A stretch of 64,000 bases of DNA from CAYRNY01 sp964425755 (GTDB lineage Bacteria; Chloroflexota; Anaerolineae; Aggregatilineales; Aggregatilineaceae): the NCBI GenBank assembly GCA_964425755.1, contig CAYRNY010000004.1, positions 124,001-188,000 on the forward strand, read 5' to 3'. A model generated the notes under the pieces. That model searched no databases and was not told the origin of the DNA. It worked only from the letters and a program-made list of their open reading frames with translations. Of this stretch, positions 8,887-17,985 are shown piece after piece (position 1 is the first letter of the stretch; each line of letters begins with the position of its first letter). The translations under genes were made by a program, and so were the position numbers.

Positions 8887-10218
8887 CTACTTCAGGTACA
8901 GCAGCGGGTCGCATGTTGACGGCCAGGGCGTGCCCTTGACCCATTCGTAGACCGGGCGCTGCGCGTCAAACACCCTGACTGTCGTCGCGTCTTCCCGGTA
9001 GCGCAGCCGCCTGTTTCTGAACACGCAGCCCTGTTCGTAGAAAATGTCATCCGAGGGCCCGTCCTCCGGCATGCTGTCAGCCGGGAGCACACCCGTCAGG
9101 TAGCGCCATGCCTTATCAACCCACCCGCACACCGGCAAGATGTCGCGCAAATCGGGGACCGGGCCGGGCGGGCGCTGCGTGATCTGTGAAGCGAACCCGT
9201 GCGCCGTCCGGAAGCCGCCGCCGGGCGATTGCCCCGCCAGCATCCAGTCCAGCGTCGCGGTCAGGTCGGCCTCAAGCCCGTAAGGGCGCAGGCACGCCGC
9301 CGCGTGCAGGATGTCGCCTGCCGCCGCGATCCACTGGGGAAAGCGGTTCACCTGCCGGTGCGGGTAGATCACCTGCGGGAAACTGCCGTCTTCGCGGCGC
9401 GTGCGCAGTACGAAAGCCAGCGCGCGTTGGGCGCTGTCCAGGTAACGCTCGTCCTGCGTCCATTCATATCCCGCGATCAGCCCCGGCACGCAGCGGGCAA
9501 TATAATACGGAAAGAACCAGGCGATCGGCTGCCCGTCCTGGCTGTACTGGTAGATCGCCCCGTCAAGGTCGCCGTGCTGCAGTTGGTGCTCGCAAATGCG
9601 ATCGAGCGCCGGGACCGCGTACTGTTCGACCAGCGCGCCGTCGCCGCTAATCTCCGCCAGCAAGATGAGCGCCTCAACCAGCGTGGCGGACTTGTTCGGC
9701 ACAAACGACGGGATGGTCGGGTGGTCGCGAAACGCCCGCGCCTGGCCGTCCCACAGTTGTTCAAGGTAAAAGGCGTGGATATTGCGTGCGGCAGCGTCGT
9801 GGTAGACGGCCCAGTCCGGTTCGTGGTTGGCTTTCAGTGTCTGGGCAAGCCGCAGCAGGCCGATATCACAGGCGGCTTCGTGCGGCGTCCCACCTGGATA
9901 TGGGTTCAACTCAAAGCACGAATTGCGGAAGTTGCCGGTCGCCATCTGCCCGCGCACCAGATCGTCGCCCGCCCGCCGCGCTTTGGCGAGCCAGTGTTGC
10001 GCGCCCGTGCGCGTGAAGAGGTTCAGGTAGCCGGTGATGATCCCCTCATAGCGCCAGTCCAGCCCGGCCCCGGTGAAGTGCAGGCAGTTCTGCCACCAGT
10101 GCACAACCGGACCGCTGTATCCGTCCGGCCCGCGCATGGAGTCCAGCCAGGCGTCCAGCTTGAGCACGACGCGCGCGATATCCTGTTCCACAACCACCGC
10201 ATCAATGTGCACGTTCAT
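8887..10218 (-). CDS. Six-hairpin (alpha/alpha) glycosidase-like protein
   Basis: The 443-residue soluble protein starts at MNVHIDAVVVEQDIARVVL. That ATG overlaps the upstream stop as ATGA, which decides the start over a longer frame. The sequence is built of repeated helix pairs with aromatic and glycine-rich turns (for example GGGFRTAHGF and REDGSFPQVIYPHRQ). This looks like the (alpha/alpha)6 toroids of six-hairpin glycosidases, epimerases and terpenoid-cyclase-type proteins. There is no signal peptide, so it acts in the cytoplasm. In a glycan locus it may trim or epimerise a saccharide, but no catalytic pair can be assigned with confidence. Confidence 0.65.
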   Translation of the reverse strand: MNVHIDAVVVEQDIARVVLKLDAWLDSMRGPDGYSGPVVHWWQNCLHFTGAGLDWRYEGIITGYLNLFTRTGAQHWLAKARRAGDDLVRGQMATGNFRNSCFELNPYPGGTPHEAACDIGLLRLAQTLKANHEPDWAVYHDAAARNIHAFYLEQLWDGQARAFRDHPTIPSFVPNKSATLVEALILLAEISGDGALVEQYAVPALDRICEHQLQHGDLDGAIYQYSQDGQPIAWFFPYYIARCVPGLIAGYEWTQDERYLDSAQRALAFVLRTRREDGSFPQVIYPHRQVNRFPQWIAAAGDILHAAACLRPYGLEADLTATLDWMLAGQSPGGGFRTAHGFASQITQRPPGPVPDLRDILPVCGWVDKAWRYLTGVLPADSMPEDGPSDDIFYEQGCVFRNRRLRYREDATTVRVFDAQRPVYEWVKGTPWPSTCDPLLYLK

Positions 10219-10898
10219 TTCCCGCTGATGACCAGTCTCACGGACGCAAAGCGGGCCTGCCAGCCCTGGACGCAAAACGCGTTGCGCATCTTGAAACGAT
10301 AGCGGTCGGCCAGGTCGTACCTGCCGATCTGCGTGAACGCGCGCGCGGCGTAGCTCCACGCGATGCTGGACGCGCCGTGAAATCCGTAGCGCGCATTGAT
10401 CCGCAGCCCCGCCTGCCGGAGGTGGCGTTCAATTGAAGCGCCGCCGGTCCCAGTGATGCGGGCTTCCGGTAGAAAACGCCCCAGCCTGCCGGGGACGATG
10501 AGCAGAAGCGCGCCCCCGTCCGCCAGCGCATGTAGCACGCGGTCCAGCGTCGCCGGGTGCGGTTGCGCCCAGACGATAACCGGTGCCGCGCCCGCAAGCT
10601 CGCTGAGCGCGTGTGCCAAACGCGGAGACGTTTCCATTTCGCCCCAGGCCACCCGGCTCGCGTAGGACTCCGCGTCATCAGGCGCGATGACGAGCGTGGT
10701 TTCGACGCCTGCCAGCCGCTTCGCCAGCTCATAGGCGAAAAAGGCGTTGCTCGCGAGCAAGACGACCGGTTTGTTCTGGCGCTGGACCTCCAGCGCGCAG
10801 AGGTCAAACGCGTACATATACGGCAGGCTGGGCCGGGTGACCGGAGAAACTCCAGTTTGTGTTGTGGGTGCTATTGCGGCTGTCTCTGCCTTCGTCAC
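10215..10898 (-). CDS. Methyltransferase-like protein (degenerate motif I)
   Basis: This 227-residue protein has the second half of a class I SAM-methyltransferase sheet. The segment LDRVLHALADGGALLLIVPG resembles post-motif III, and later strands follow. The first strand (VVLLASNAFFAYELAKRL) lacks the GxGxG SAM loop. It may be an inactive or divergent methyltransferase that modifies or caps the glycan, or a partner of the adjacent six-hairpin protein, with which it shares an ATGA overlap. I am sure it is a gene because of operon spacing and coding character. I am not sure of the enzyme activity. Confidence 0.6.
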   Translation of the reverse strand: MTKAETAAIAPTTQTGVSPVTRPSLPYMYAFDLCALEVQRQNKPVVLLASNAFFAYELAKRLAGVETTLVIAPDDAESYASRVAWGEMETSPRLAHALSELAGAAPVIVWAQPHPATLDRVLHALADGGALLLIVPGRLGRFLPEARITGTGGASIERHLRQAGLRINARYGFHGASSIAWSYAARAFTQIGRYDLADRYRFKMRNAFCVQGWQARFASVRLVISGK

Positions 10899-10935
10899 TG
10901 CGTTCGTCCTTGCACCTGCGGGTTACCTGGCTTGA

Positions 10936-12072
10936 TCAGTTGAGCACCGACACATAGAGTTCTTCGAGCTTTTTGGCTGCCTGAGGCCAGGTGTACGTCT
11001 GTTCGATCTTGGCCCGGGCGCGATATCCCATTTCAGCGCGTCGTTCAGGCTCGTCCAGGATCGCATGGAGTTTGTCGACCAGGTCGTCGATATCTCCTGG
11101 CCGGGTTAGCAAGCCTGTGACGCCATCATCGACAACCGATCGCACACCGGGGATATCACTCGCGATGGAGGGCTTCGCACATGCACCGGCTTCCACCAGG
11201 ACCATGCCAAACGACTCTGGCGGCGTGGACGGCAGCACCACGACGTCGCATGCCGCATAGTAGGGCCCCAGTTGCCGGTGATCGACCCCACCGGCAAAGA
11301 CTATCCGCTCCGCTTCGCGCTGCGAACTGGCCTGAAGCTCGTATTCCTTCCGCATATCGCCGTCACCGACGATCAAGAGCCACACATCGGGGCGGGCCAG
11401 GCGTTCGAAGGCTTCCAGCAGATGCCCCACATTCTTGAACAGGTGCGCGCGGTCGAGTGCGCCAACAAACAAGAGAACCTGGGCATCTTGTGGAATGTGA
11501 TGCTGGTCGCGGAGCGGCGAACCGTCCAGGTGGGGGTGGAACAACGTCAGATCAACGCCGTTGGGCACTTCGATGACATCCTGCCAGCGTCCCTCGTAGA
11601 AAGGAGTAAGCCGGCAATGGTGTGCATGGCTCATAGACACGACGGCAAATTTGTTCGCTTGTCGTACTACGAGCCAATTGGTCACGGGGACATAGAGCTT
11701 AAACAATCGGTTGCGAACCCCCCGACTGATCAGATCGTTATGATGCGTGATCACGTAAGGCGTTCTCCACAGGCGCGACGCAAGCCAGACCAGCTCCGCA
11801 CCGAATGGGAAGGGGAAATGCAGGTGTATCACATCAAAGCCCCGTATTCCCAGCAAGCCGGGTAGGAGTGGCGCATTCCCCACCCGAAACCAGACCGGTA
11901 ACCGTTTCACAGTGATTTCGGGTGGATAGTCATACGGCCCGGGCGGGTGATTAGCTGTGAACACCACCACGTCGTGGCCGAGCCGGGCTAGCTCAACAGC
12001 ATTGAAATAACAGACCCGCCCTGTTCCCGCTTCATACGGCGGAAACGTGGAGCTCACGTGCGCGATTCTCAT
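10936..12072 (-). CDS. GT4-family glycosyltransferase
   Basis: The 378-residue GT-B enzyme opens with MRIAHVSSTFPPYEAGTGRV, the acceptor-domain motif with PP-x-x-x-G-x-G. It has a donor domain with LLFVGALDRAHLFKNVGHLL and the signature VVLPSTPPESFGMVLVEAGA containing the E-x7-E pair, then PSIASDIPGVRSVV. It belongs to the GT4 retaining transferases working on lipid-linked saccharides in the cytoplasm. The gene overlaps the epimerase stop by 4 bases (ATGA), so the two are translationally coupled. Confidence 0.9.
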   Translation of the reverse strand: MRIAHVSSTFPPYEAGTGRVCYFNAVELARLGHDVVVFTANHPPGPYDYPPEITVKRLPVWFRVGNAPLLPGLLGIRGFDVIHLHFPFPFGAELVWLASRLWRTPYVITHHNDLISRGVRNRLFKLYVPVTNWLVVRQANKFAVVSMSHAHHCRLTPFYEGRWQDVIEVPNGVDLTLFHPHLDGSPLRDQHHIPQDAQVLLFVGALDRAHLFKNVGHLLEAFERLARPDVWLLIVGDGDMRKEYELQASSQREAERIVFAGGVDHRQLGPYYAACDVVVLPSTPPESFGMVLVEAGACAKPSIASDIPGVRSVVDDGVTGLLTRPGDIDDLVDKLHAILDEPERRAEMGYRARAKIEQTYTWPQAAKKLEELYVSVLN

Positions 12073-13073
12073 ACGGTTTCCGGTATGTGGTTCAAGGTGG
12101 GCACAATGCCTAGCTCCTCGCGGTAGTGCTCGATGATCTGCTTGAGCGTATCATCGAGCAAGTAGCGCGGCTGCCAGCCGGTAAGCGTGCGGATTTTGGT
12201 CGTGTCCGGGATGCGGCGGCGCATATCCTCAAAGCCGGCCTCGTAAGCCTCTTCGTAGGGGATGTGCGTGATCGTCGACTGCGAGCCGGTGAGTTCCTTG
12301 ATCCGCCCGGCCAGGTGTTCGATCGTCACTTCCTCGGTGCTGCCGATGTTGAACACCTCGCCCACAGCGCCGGGCGCCTCGCTCAGGGCGATGATCGCGC
12401 GCACGGTGTCGGCCACGTTGCAGAAGCAGCGTGATTGCTGTCCGTCGCCGTAAATGGTGATCGGCTCGTCGGTCAGCGCCTTCTTGACAAAACGCGGCAC
12501 GACCATCCCGTACTGCCCGGTCTGTTTCGGCCCGATCGTGTTGAAGAAGCGCAGGATCACGACGGGCAACTGCCGCTCGCGGTAATAAGCCAGCGCCAGG
12601 AACTCATCAACGGCTTTCGTCACCGAATAGCACCAGCGCGATTTGGTTGTCGGCCCCAGCAAGCTGTCGTCGTCTTCTTTGAACGGTGGTTTGTCATTCT
12701 TCCCGTAGACTTCAGATGTCGAGGCCAGCAGCACCTTGCGCCGGTAACGGTTGGCGATGTTGAGCACGGCTTCCGTGCCCAGGATGTTGGTCTGGATGAC
12801 GCGCACCGGGCTTTGAATGATCAGTTCGACGCCCACCGCGGCGGCGAGATGGAAGATCACGTCGCTTTCGCTGACGAAGCGATCCATGACCGCCTCGTTA
12901 GTGATCGTCTCGATCGCAAAACGGAAGTGCGGCAGGGCCGTCAGATGCTGGATATTCTCAAACCGCCCGGTCGATAGATCGTCAATTACGGTCACCTGGT
13001 GCCCGGCATGCAGCAGGGCCTCGGTCAAATGACTGCCAATGAAGCCGGCTCCACCTGTGATCAATGCTCGCAT
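12069..13073 (-). CDS. NAD-dependent nucleotide-sugar epimerase/decarboxylase
   Basis: The 334-residue extended-SDR protein begins at MRALITGGAGFIGSHLTEAL with the GxxGxxG NAD-binding loop. A GGAGG site lies 11 bases upstream; the 38 preceding in-frame codons are not credible. The catalytic triad is visible: STSEVYGK supplies Ser/Thr, and the YxxxK motif reads CYSVTKAVDEF. The C-terminal half carries the substrate-side motif VEHLAGRIKEL-like region. It is closest to UDP-glucose 4-epimerase and UDP-glucuronate decarboxylase families, which supply nucleotide sugars to glycan assembly. Which of the two cannot be settled by eye. Confidence 0.88.
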   Translation of the reverse strand: MRALITGGAGFIGSHLTEALLHAGHQVTVIDDLSTGRFENIQHLTALPHFRFAIETITNEAVMDRFVSESDVIFHLAAAVGVELIIQSPVRVIQTNILGTEAVLNIANRYRRKVLLASTSEVYGKNDKPPFKEDDDSLLGPTTKSRWCYSVTKAVDEFLALAYYRERQLPVVILRFFNTIGPKQTGQYGMVVPRFVKKALTDEPITIYGDGQQSRCFCNVADTVRAIIALSEAPGAVGEVFNIGSTEEVTIEHLAGRIKELTGSQSTITHIPYEEAYEAGFEDMRRRIPDTTKIRTLTGWQPRYLLDDTLKQIIEHYREELGIVPTLNHIPETV

Positions 13074-13095
13074 AAGGTTATGGACCTCCAAGTTG

Positions 13096-14205
13096 TCACC
13101 AACGAATAGTCGCACGATACGTGCGATACAGAACGAAAAAGACCGGGTCGAATACCCGCGATGCGAGCCTCGACAGCAAGCCCTCATTGGCCGCCAGCCC
13201 GTAGGACAGGCGGAACGAACACCGCTTGAGGATGTCGCGATCAGGGGCGCGGCGGAAACCGTTCACGCGTGCTCTGGCCGCTGCCAGCGTCTTCCACTGG
13301 GTCAGGAACCACCCGTAAACGCGCAGTTTGGCGGCGACGTGTGCGCGGCCCTGCAACAGGGCGTAGCCCCACGTCACAATATCCGACAGGACAAGCGCAG
13401 GGACGAGCAGTACGATCGTCTTCCAGCGAAAGTTCTGCAGCACCAGGCGGTAGCGATTGCGCTCCAGGTAATAGAACTTTTCGGCCCCAAAGCGTGGTGC
13501 ATAGCGGTGATAGATGACCGACGTTGGGACGTACCAGCAGCTATAGCCTGCCAGTTGGGCGCGCCAGGCCAGGTCGTTGTCTTCGGAGTAGAGAAAGAAA
13601 TCGTCGCTGAAGCCACCGATTTCCTCAAACACCTGCCGGCTGATCATGAAACAGGCCCCGGAAACCGAGCAGACTTCTTCGCGCCGGTTCATTGAATCCG
13701 CCGGCTGCATCCAGCCGCGCACCGTCGGGATGCCGGTGAAATGCACATCGTTGCCGCACGTGTTGATCCGGTCCGGCTCAGAGAGCAGCAGGATCTTGGC
13801 GGTGGCAAGCCCGGCGCGATCGATCGTCTGCATGGCATGCACCAGCTCGGTCAGCCAGTCGGGGTGAACGACCGTGTCCGGGTTCAGAAACGCCAGGTAA
13901 TCACCCGTCGCGTGCTGCACCCCCAGGTTGTTGCCTTTGGCGAACCCCAGGTTGTGCTCGGAGACGACCAGCGTCACCTGGTCGGCGTGCTGCCGGGCGA
14001 TATCCAGGCTGCGATCGCGTGACGCGTTATCCACCAGGATGATCTCATAATCCGCGTAGTCCTGCTGGCGCAGCGAAACCAGGCAGGCTTCAAGAAAGTC
14101 CTGCCCGTTGTAGTTGACAATGACCACGCTCACCCGGGGCAGGTGGCGCGTGTGCTCAGGGCGCTTGACGGCGTCGGGTGTCGCTACCGGCTGGTGCAGC
14201 ATCAT
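13096..14205 (-). CDS. GT2-family glycosyltransferase (rhamnosyltransferase-like)
   Basis: The 369-residue protein has a GT-A domain: VSVVIVNYNGQDFLEACLVS, then ILVDNASRDRS, NLGFAKGNNLGV, and the NPDT variant of the DxD motif, followed by EDNDLAWRAQLAGY with the catalytic-base region. This motif order is typical of dTDP-rhamnosyl-type GT2 enzymes of cell-wall and exopolysaccharide loci. A C-terminal extension of about 110 residues has one hydrophobic stretch and a basic end, probably for membrane association. Its ATG overlaps the upstream stop as ATGA. Confidence 0.9.
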   Translation of the reverse strand: MMLHQPVATPDAVKRPEHTRHLPRVSVVIVNYNGQDFLEACLVSLRQQDYADYEIILVDNASRDRSLDIARQHADQVTLVVSEHNLGFAKGNNLGVQHATGDYLAFLNPDTVVHPDWLTELVHAMQTIDRAGLATAKILLLSEPDRINTCGNDVHFTGIPTVRGWMQPADSMNRREEVCSVSGACFMISRQVFEEIGGFSDDFFLYSEDNDLAWRAQLAGYSCWYVPTSVIYHRYAPRFGAEKFYYLERNRYRLVLQNFRWKTIVLLVPALVLSDIVTWGYALLQGRAHVAAKLRVYGWFLTQWKTLAAARARVNGFRRAPDRDILKRCSFRLSYGLAANEGLLSRLASRVFDPVFFVLYRTYRATIRW

Positions 14206-15170
14206 GACTGATCGATCGATGACTGGTTAAAGCGCATCAGGGTCAGGTTGTTGTACAGGTCGAGCAGCAGGCCGCGCGTCGAGTGCAGGATGATCCCGGT
14301 GAACAGGCTCAACGTGCCGACCACCATCAGCATGACCGAGACCAGCGCGATACCGACGGCCAGCTCTTGTTGCTGCGTGTACCGGTCCACCACCCAGATG
14401 CCCGTACCGAAACCGGCCAGCAAGACGAACAAACCAACCAGGCCGAAGAACAACAAGGGGCGATGTTGCCCGGTCAGCCGCACGATGGCGTTGATCGTCT
14501 TGACGCCGTGCGGGATGGGGTTTCGCTTGGCGCGCTCTTCGTAAATGGCGACGATCGGCACCTCGCTGACGTTCAGCCCGTGCTCGCGCGCCAGGAACTG
14601 GAATTCTGGGTCGACGCCCCAGCCGCCCTCACGAAAGCGGATGACCTCAATCGCACGCCGCGAGAACGCGCGATAGCCGCTCCAACTATCCGTCGAAGGC
14701 ACGTTAGAGGCAACGCCGGTCACGGTCGTGATCACGGACTGGCCCACGCGACGATAGAACGGAATGTCGCTCTGCAGGTCAAGATAACGCGACCCGACCA
14801 CCATGTCCGATTCACCATCCAGGATCGGTTTGATCATGCGCGGGATATCGTCCGGGCGATGTTGACCGTCCCCATCAAGCAGCGCGACGGCACCAGCGTC
14901 CAGATCGCGCGCCTTCTGAAATCCGGTGTTCAACGCCGCGCCCTTACCGCGATTGGTCTCGTGCCGCAGAACGATCGCGCCACTGCGCGTGGCAAACTCC
15001 GCGGTCGCGTCGGATGAGCCATCATCCACCACGATGACCTCGTCAACGTATTTCGAGGCTGCAAGTACAACACTGGCAATAAAGCGTTCCTCGTTGTACG
15101 CGGGAATGATGGCGACTGTCTTCAGCTTTTCAGCCGCTTTCGGTTGGGCTACTTTCGTTTGGGCAATCAT
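14202..15170 (-). CDS. Polyprenyl-phosphate glycosyltransferase (GT2, DPM1-like) with two membrane helices
   Basis: This protein has 322 residues from the ATG at 15170, chosen because a GGGAG site sits 8 bases upstream; in-frame ATG (15185) and TTG (15200) starts also exist. The GT-A domain contains VAIIPAYNEERFIASVVLAA, VIVVDDGSSDATAEF and LLDGDGQHRPDDIPRMI, diagnostic of dolichol/undecaprenyl-phosphate sugar synthases. Two transmembrane helices follow (about residues 225-300). It would make a polyprenyl-phosphate sugar, a donor for GT-C enzymes such as the membrane protein at 7686-8774. It is the first glycosyltransferase after the NusG-like gene. Confidence 0.9.
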   Translation of the reverse strand: MIAQTKVAQPKAAEKLKTVAIIPAYNEERFIASVVLAASKYVDEVIVVDDGSSDATAEFATRSGAIVLRHETNRGKGAALNTGFQKARDLDAGAVALLDGDGQHRPDDIPRMIKPILDGESDMVVGSRYLDLQSDIPFYRRVGQSVITTVTGVASNVPSTDSWSGYRAFSRRAIEVIRFREGGWGVDPEFQFLAREHGLNVSEVPIVAIYEERAKRNPIPHGVKTINAIVRLTGQHRPLLFFGLVGLFVLLAGFGTGIWVVDRYTQQQELAVGIALVSVMLMVVGTLSLFTGIILHSTRGLLLDLYNNLTLMRFNQSSIDQS

Positions 15171-15219
15171 CCTTGTTGCTCCCATAAACACTACATACAA
15201 TGACGAATGGCGATTGCAC

Positions 15220-15246
15220 TAACACACGCAGGAAACCAGCGTGTTA
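15220..15246 (-). repeat. Leader inverted repeat upstream of the glycosyltransferase operon
   Basis: On the minus strand TAACACGC and GCGTGTGTTA flank a short loop, giving an 8-bp stem with a 2-base bulge. No T-run follows, so it is not a simple terminator. It lies in the 209-base gap between the NusG-like gene and the first glycosyltransferase, where an RNA element for a specialised antiterminator could act. The role is inferred. Confidence 0.35.
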
Positions 15247-15379
15247 TCAGGCTTGGATACAGTCGGGTGAGGGAAAAGACAGCACAGTCACCAGGCACGC
15301 TCCGCCCCTCCGACATACGTCAGGAAAATGAAAACACACATGTGGCAAACACAATGTGAGAACGCCTGGACTCCCGTGC

Positions 15380-15886
15380 TTAACGGGACGGCTTGCCCTC
15401 AATCGCGTCGGCGTTGATCTCGGCTCGCACCAGACGACCCAGCATGTCGAGCAAAAGCAAGACACGCTGCGTACCGCTCAAGCGCGCGTCAAAAATCCCT
15501 TCAAAGCCCTTAAACGGCCCGCGCACAATGCGCACGCTATCGCCGTGTTTGAAGCGACTTTGTTCTCCGGCGGGCCTCGCCTGGGCATCCCGCAGCCGGA
15601 TTTTGAGCTGCTGGATCACCGCGTCCGGCACTACGGCAGGTACGCCGCCGAACTCGACCAGCCCCACCGCGCCGGGAATCCAGCGCAGCGAACTGATGCC
15701 GGTCGTTTCAAGGTCCGCGCGCACGAACAGGTAACCGGGAAAATACGACCGAACAGTTGAAGAGCGGGGGTTAATAGGGGTGACCTGGAGATATGGATAA
15801 AAGGATTCAAGACCCTGTGACTCAAGGTAGGCTTTTACATAGCCCTCTTTGTGGGATTTGGCATGTACGGCATACCATGCTTCCAT
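15380..15886 (-). CDS. NusG-family specialised transcription antiterminator (RfaH/LoaP/UpxY-type)
   Basis: The 168-residue protein starts at MEAWYAVHAKSHKEGYVKAY. The NGN domain covers about residues 1-100 (FYPYLQV, SYFPGYLFVRADL). A KOW domain near 110-150 contains GDSVRIVRGPFKGFEGIF. It is shorter and more divergent than housekeeping NusG, and it directly precedes the glycan genes on the same strand. Specialised NusG paralogs at the head of polysaccharide operons (RfaH, UpxY, LoaP) bind RNA polymerase and let it read through long operons. The same role is inferred here for the 15-kb locus. A small hairpin (CCCGT/ACGGG, 15373-15387) spans its stop codon. Confidence 0.88.
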   Translation of the reverse strand: MEAWYAVHAKSHKEGYVKAYLESQGLESFYPYLQVTPINPRSSTVRSYFPGYLFVRADLETTGISSLRWIPGAVGLVEFGGVPAVVPDAVIQQLKIRLRDAQARPAGEQSRFKHGDSVRIVRGPFKGFEGIFDARLSGTQRVLLLLDMLGRLVRAEINADAIEGKPSR

Positions 15887-16535
15887 CGACGTTTTTCCCC
15901 ACACCACTCAACCAATACCTGTTACGAACGACGTTTTCCGGTTTCCGATGCGCGTTAAGGATTAACTATTAAAATTAATGCTGAATGAAACCAAAGAGAA
16001 TACGTTAACAAAGAGGGTTATATTAGGTGAACTGGCCGATTCCGCATCTGCTGTTTGTGGATAGCATTTTTCATACATTTCGCGTTAACATAGCGACTCT
16101 AGTACAGAATAGCACCGAAGTCCTGGCAAATGCAATATTGTTCAATCACATTCGGCTGATTTACAAAATTTAGAAACAGGATTTTAAGAAACTTGAGAAT
16201 ACTGAACTAATTATTCTGTAACGCATTTACTTACTGATACTCCGCTTAAGTTTATGAAGTTTCGGCTTGGCCGGCCCGTGTGTGAAGAAAGAGATAAAAA
16301 TTTGTAAAAAAGTCGTCTTGTTACCAAGAACATACTTCCTTCATATCTATATGGCGATCTTACAGGTGGCGTGTGCTGTGCTGCCCAGGGTGCGTCCCGG
16401 CAGCCCGGAGACGATCGGGGCATATTAACTGTATGAAGGGGAGAACAGGGGAAAACCCAACTGGTCCCGGGAAATGGGGAGCGGCCAGGTGGGACAACGC
16501 GATATCGAGTTCAGCGAATTCTCTCGCTCGCGGCG
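15887..16535. other. AT-rich intergenic region upstream of the glycan locus
   Basis: About 650 bases without a credible gene. It is much richer in A/T than the flanking genes, especially 15960-16350. The motif CGTTAA recurs near 15953, 16003 and 16083. On the minus strand TTGCAT and TATTCT, separated by 18 bases around 16110-16135, form a weak promoter candidate for the NusG-like gene. No convincing terminator was found. It most likely holds the promoter and leader of the glycan operon. Confidence 0.4.
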
Positions 16536-17117
16536 CTATTCCTGCTGCCGCCGCGACGCCGTAACGTGCAGGTCGCGGATCAGCCGCGCCACCTCCGCTA
16601 CGGCGTCAAACGCGAACTGGGGCACCGTTTCGGGGAGCGGCAGCGGCGTGTCGGTAACGAGGGCCACCAGTTCGTCGGGTACGCATAACAACGCCGCGCC
16701 GTGATCGTCCTGCGCCGCGATCGCAGCGCGGTGCAATTCGATTTTGGGGTAATCGCCGCGCTTGTACCCTTCGACCAGCACGACGTCCACTGCGTTGAGA
16801 TGCTGCCGGATCACGGCGTCCAGGTCGGCGGTTGCGTCCTCGTCGATAAACACGGCGGTCTGGACGGGACAGGCCCCGACGACCACATCCGCCCCGGCCT
16901 GCGACAGGCGGTAGGTGTCCTTTCCGGGCACGTCAAACGGCGTGGCGTGTGCGTGGTGTTTCAACACCCCCACGCGCAGCCCCAACGCTTTCAACGCCGG
17001 CACAAGCCCTGCCAGAAATGTCGTTTTCCCCGTCCCGGAACGGGCGACAAACGAGATCGCCAGTGGCGGCGGGACGGGATGGGGTGCTACTGGCTGGTGC
17101 ATGGCTTCTTCTGGCAT
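16536..17117 (-). CDS. mobB: Molybdopterin-guanine dinucleotide biosynthesis protein B (MobB)
   Basis: The protein has 193 residues from MPEEAMHQPV; the upstream 31 in-frame codons are unlikely to be translated. It is a P-loop GTPase: the Walker A motif ARSGTGKTTFL (about 25-35) is followed by LGLRVGVLKHHAHA and DTYRLSQAGADVV, then DVVLVEGYKRGDYPKIELHR, the MobB signature. In known systems MobB assists MobA in attaching GMP to molybdenum cofactor. Here it closes the ECF-transporter operon, 115 bases after the T component, and links that importer to molybdenum cofactor. No mobA is in the window. Confidence 0.9.
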   Translation of the reverse strand: MPEEAMHQPVAPHPVPPPLAISFVARSGTGKTTFLAGLVPALKALGLRVGVLKHHAHATPFDVPGKDTYRLSQAGADVVVGACPVQTAVFIDEDATADLDAVIRQHLNAVDVVLVEGYKRGDYPKIELHRAAIAAQDDHGAALLCVPDELVALVTDTPLPLPETVPQFAFDAVAEVARLIRDLHVTASRRQQE

Positions 17118-17232
17118 CGATGATCCTTTCGCGGGGTGGATTCGGTGATTATCTCGCGGACAGGCGGTAACAAGCGGGATCGGCGCATGACCTGCACTGC
17201 ATGACGCCACGACAGTCCTTTCGCGCCAGCGG

Positions 17233-17985
17233 TCAAATGTAGGCGACCAATAACAGGCCGATCGCGGAAAGGCCGCACCCGATCACCAGCAGCCGGTCGA
17301 GACTGCCACGCTTGAGCGGCTGGGCACGTGCGCGTTCGGGCGCAAACGCGCGGGCTTCAGCGGCCAGTGCGATATCTTCCGCCCGGCGCAGCGCGTTCGT
17401 GATCACGGTCACCAGGAAGTAGCCGAGGCCCTGCCAGCGCTGTGCCCGCAAGCCGCCGCGCATGCGCAGGCTGTACCACGCGTGCCGGCTGGACTGGCGC
17501 AGGCTCGGCAACAGGTTCACCGCGATCCCGACCGAGAACCCCAGCCCGCGCAACCCCAGCCGTTCCAGCAGCCCCGCCACCTCGGAAATGTCGACGGTGC
17601 GCGAGAAGATGTCGATCACCAGGATCACGGTGGCCGCGCGCAGCGCCATCTGCAGCCCGATCAGCAGCCCGGTGGTGGAGAATGGAATCCCGGCGATCCC
17701 GGTCGTGCGCTCGTGCATCCACAGCGTGTGCGGCAGGATCACCAGCCCAAACAGCACGCACCAGCGCCAGCGACATAGCCGTCTTAGCGCCGCCGGGTGG
17801 GACAGGCCACCGGCCACAAGCACAAGCCCGGCTGCCAGCGGACTCCAGTGGCGGGGTAGCGCGAACACAATCCCCAGCGTCCACAGCATGAGCGCCAGAT
17901 GCCCCGCCGTGCCGATCCGGCGCGGGCTGTGGTCCGCGCGCTGGCTGTGCTGGCGGGCGTGCGACTGTTCGGTAAGGCCGATCAT
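17233..17985 (-). CDS. ECF transporter transmembrane (T) component, EcfT/CbiQ family
   Basis: The 250-residue protein has 5-6 transmembrane helices and a cytoplasmic coupling region containing SLRMRGGLRAQRW and ALAAEARAFAPERAR. These correspond to the two arginine-bearing coupling helices of EcfT that contact the ATPases; the second reads A-R-A where A-R-G is usual. It overlaps the lipoprotein gene upstream by 4 bases. T components join the ATPase dimer to the substrate-binding S component, which is encoded two genes upstream. Confidence 0.85.
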   Translation of the reverse strand: MIGLTEQSHARQHSQRADHSPRRIGTAGHLALMLWTLGIVFALPRHWSPLAAGLVLVAGGLSHPAALRRLCRWRWCVLFGLVILPHTLWMHERTTGIAGIPFSTTGLLIGLQMALRAATVILVIDIFSRTVDISEVAGLLERLGLRGLGFSVGIAVNLLPSLRQSSRHAWYSLRMRGGLRAQRWQGLGYFLVTVITNALRRAEDIALAAEARAFAPERARAQPLKRGSLDRLLVIGCGLSAIGLLLVAYI

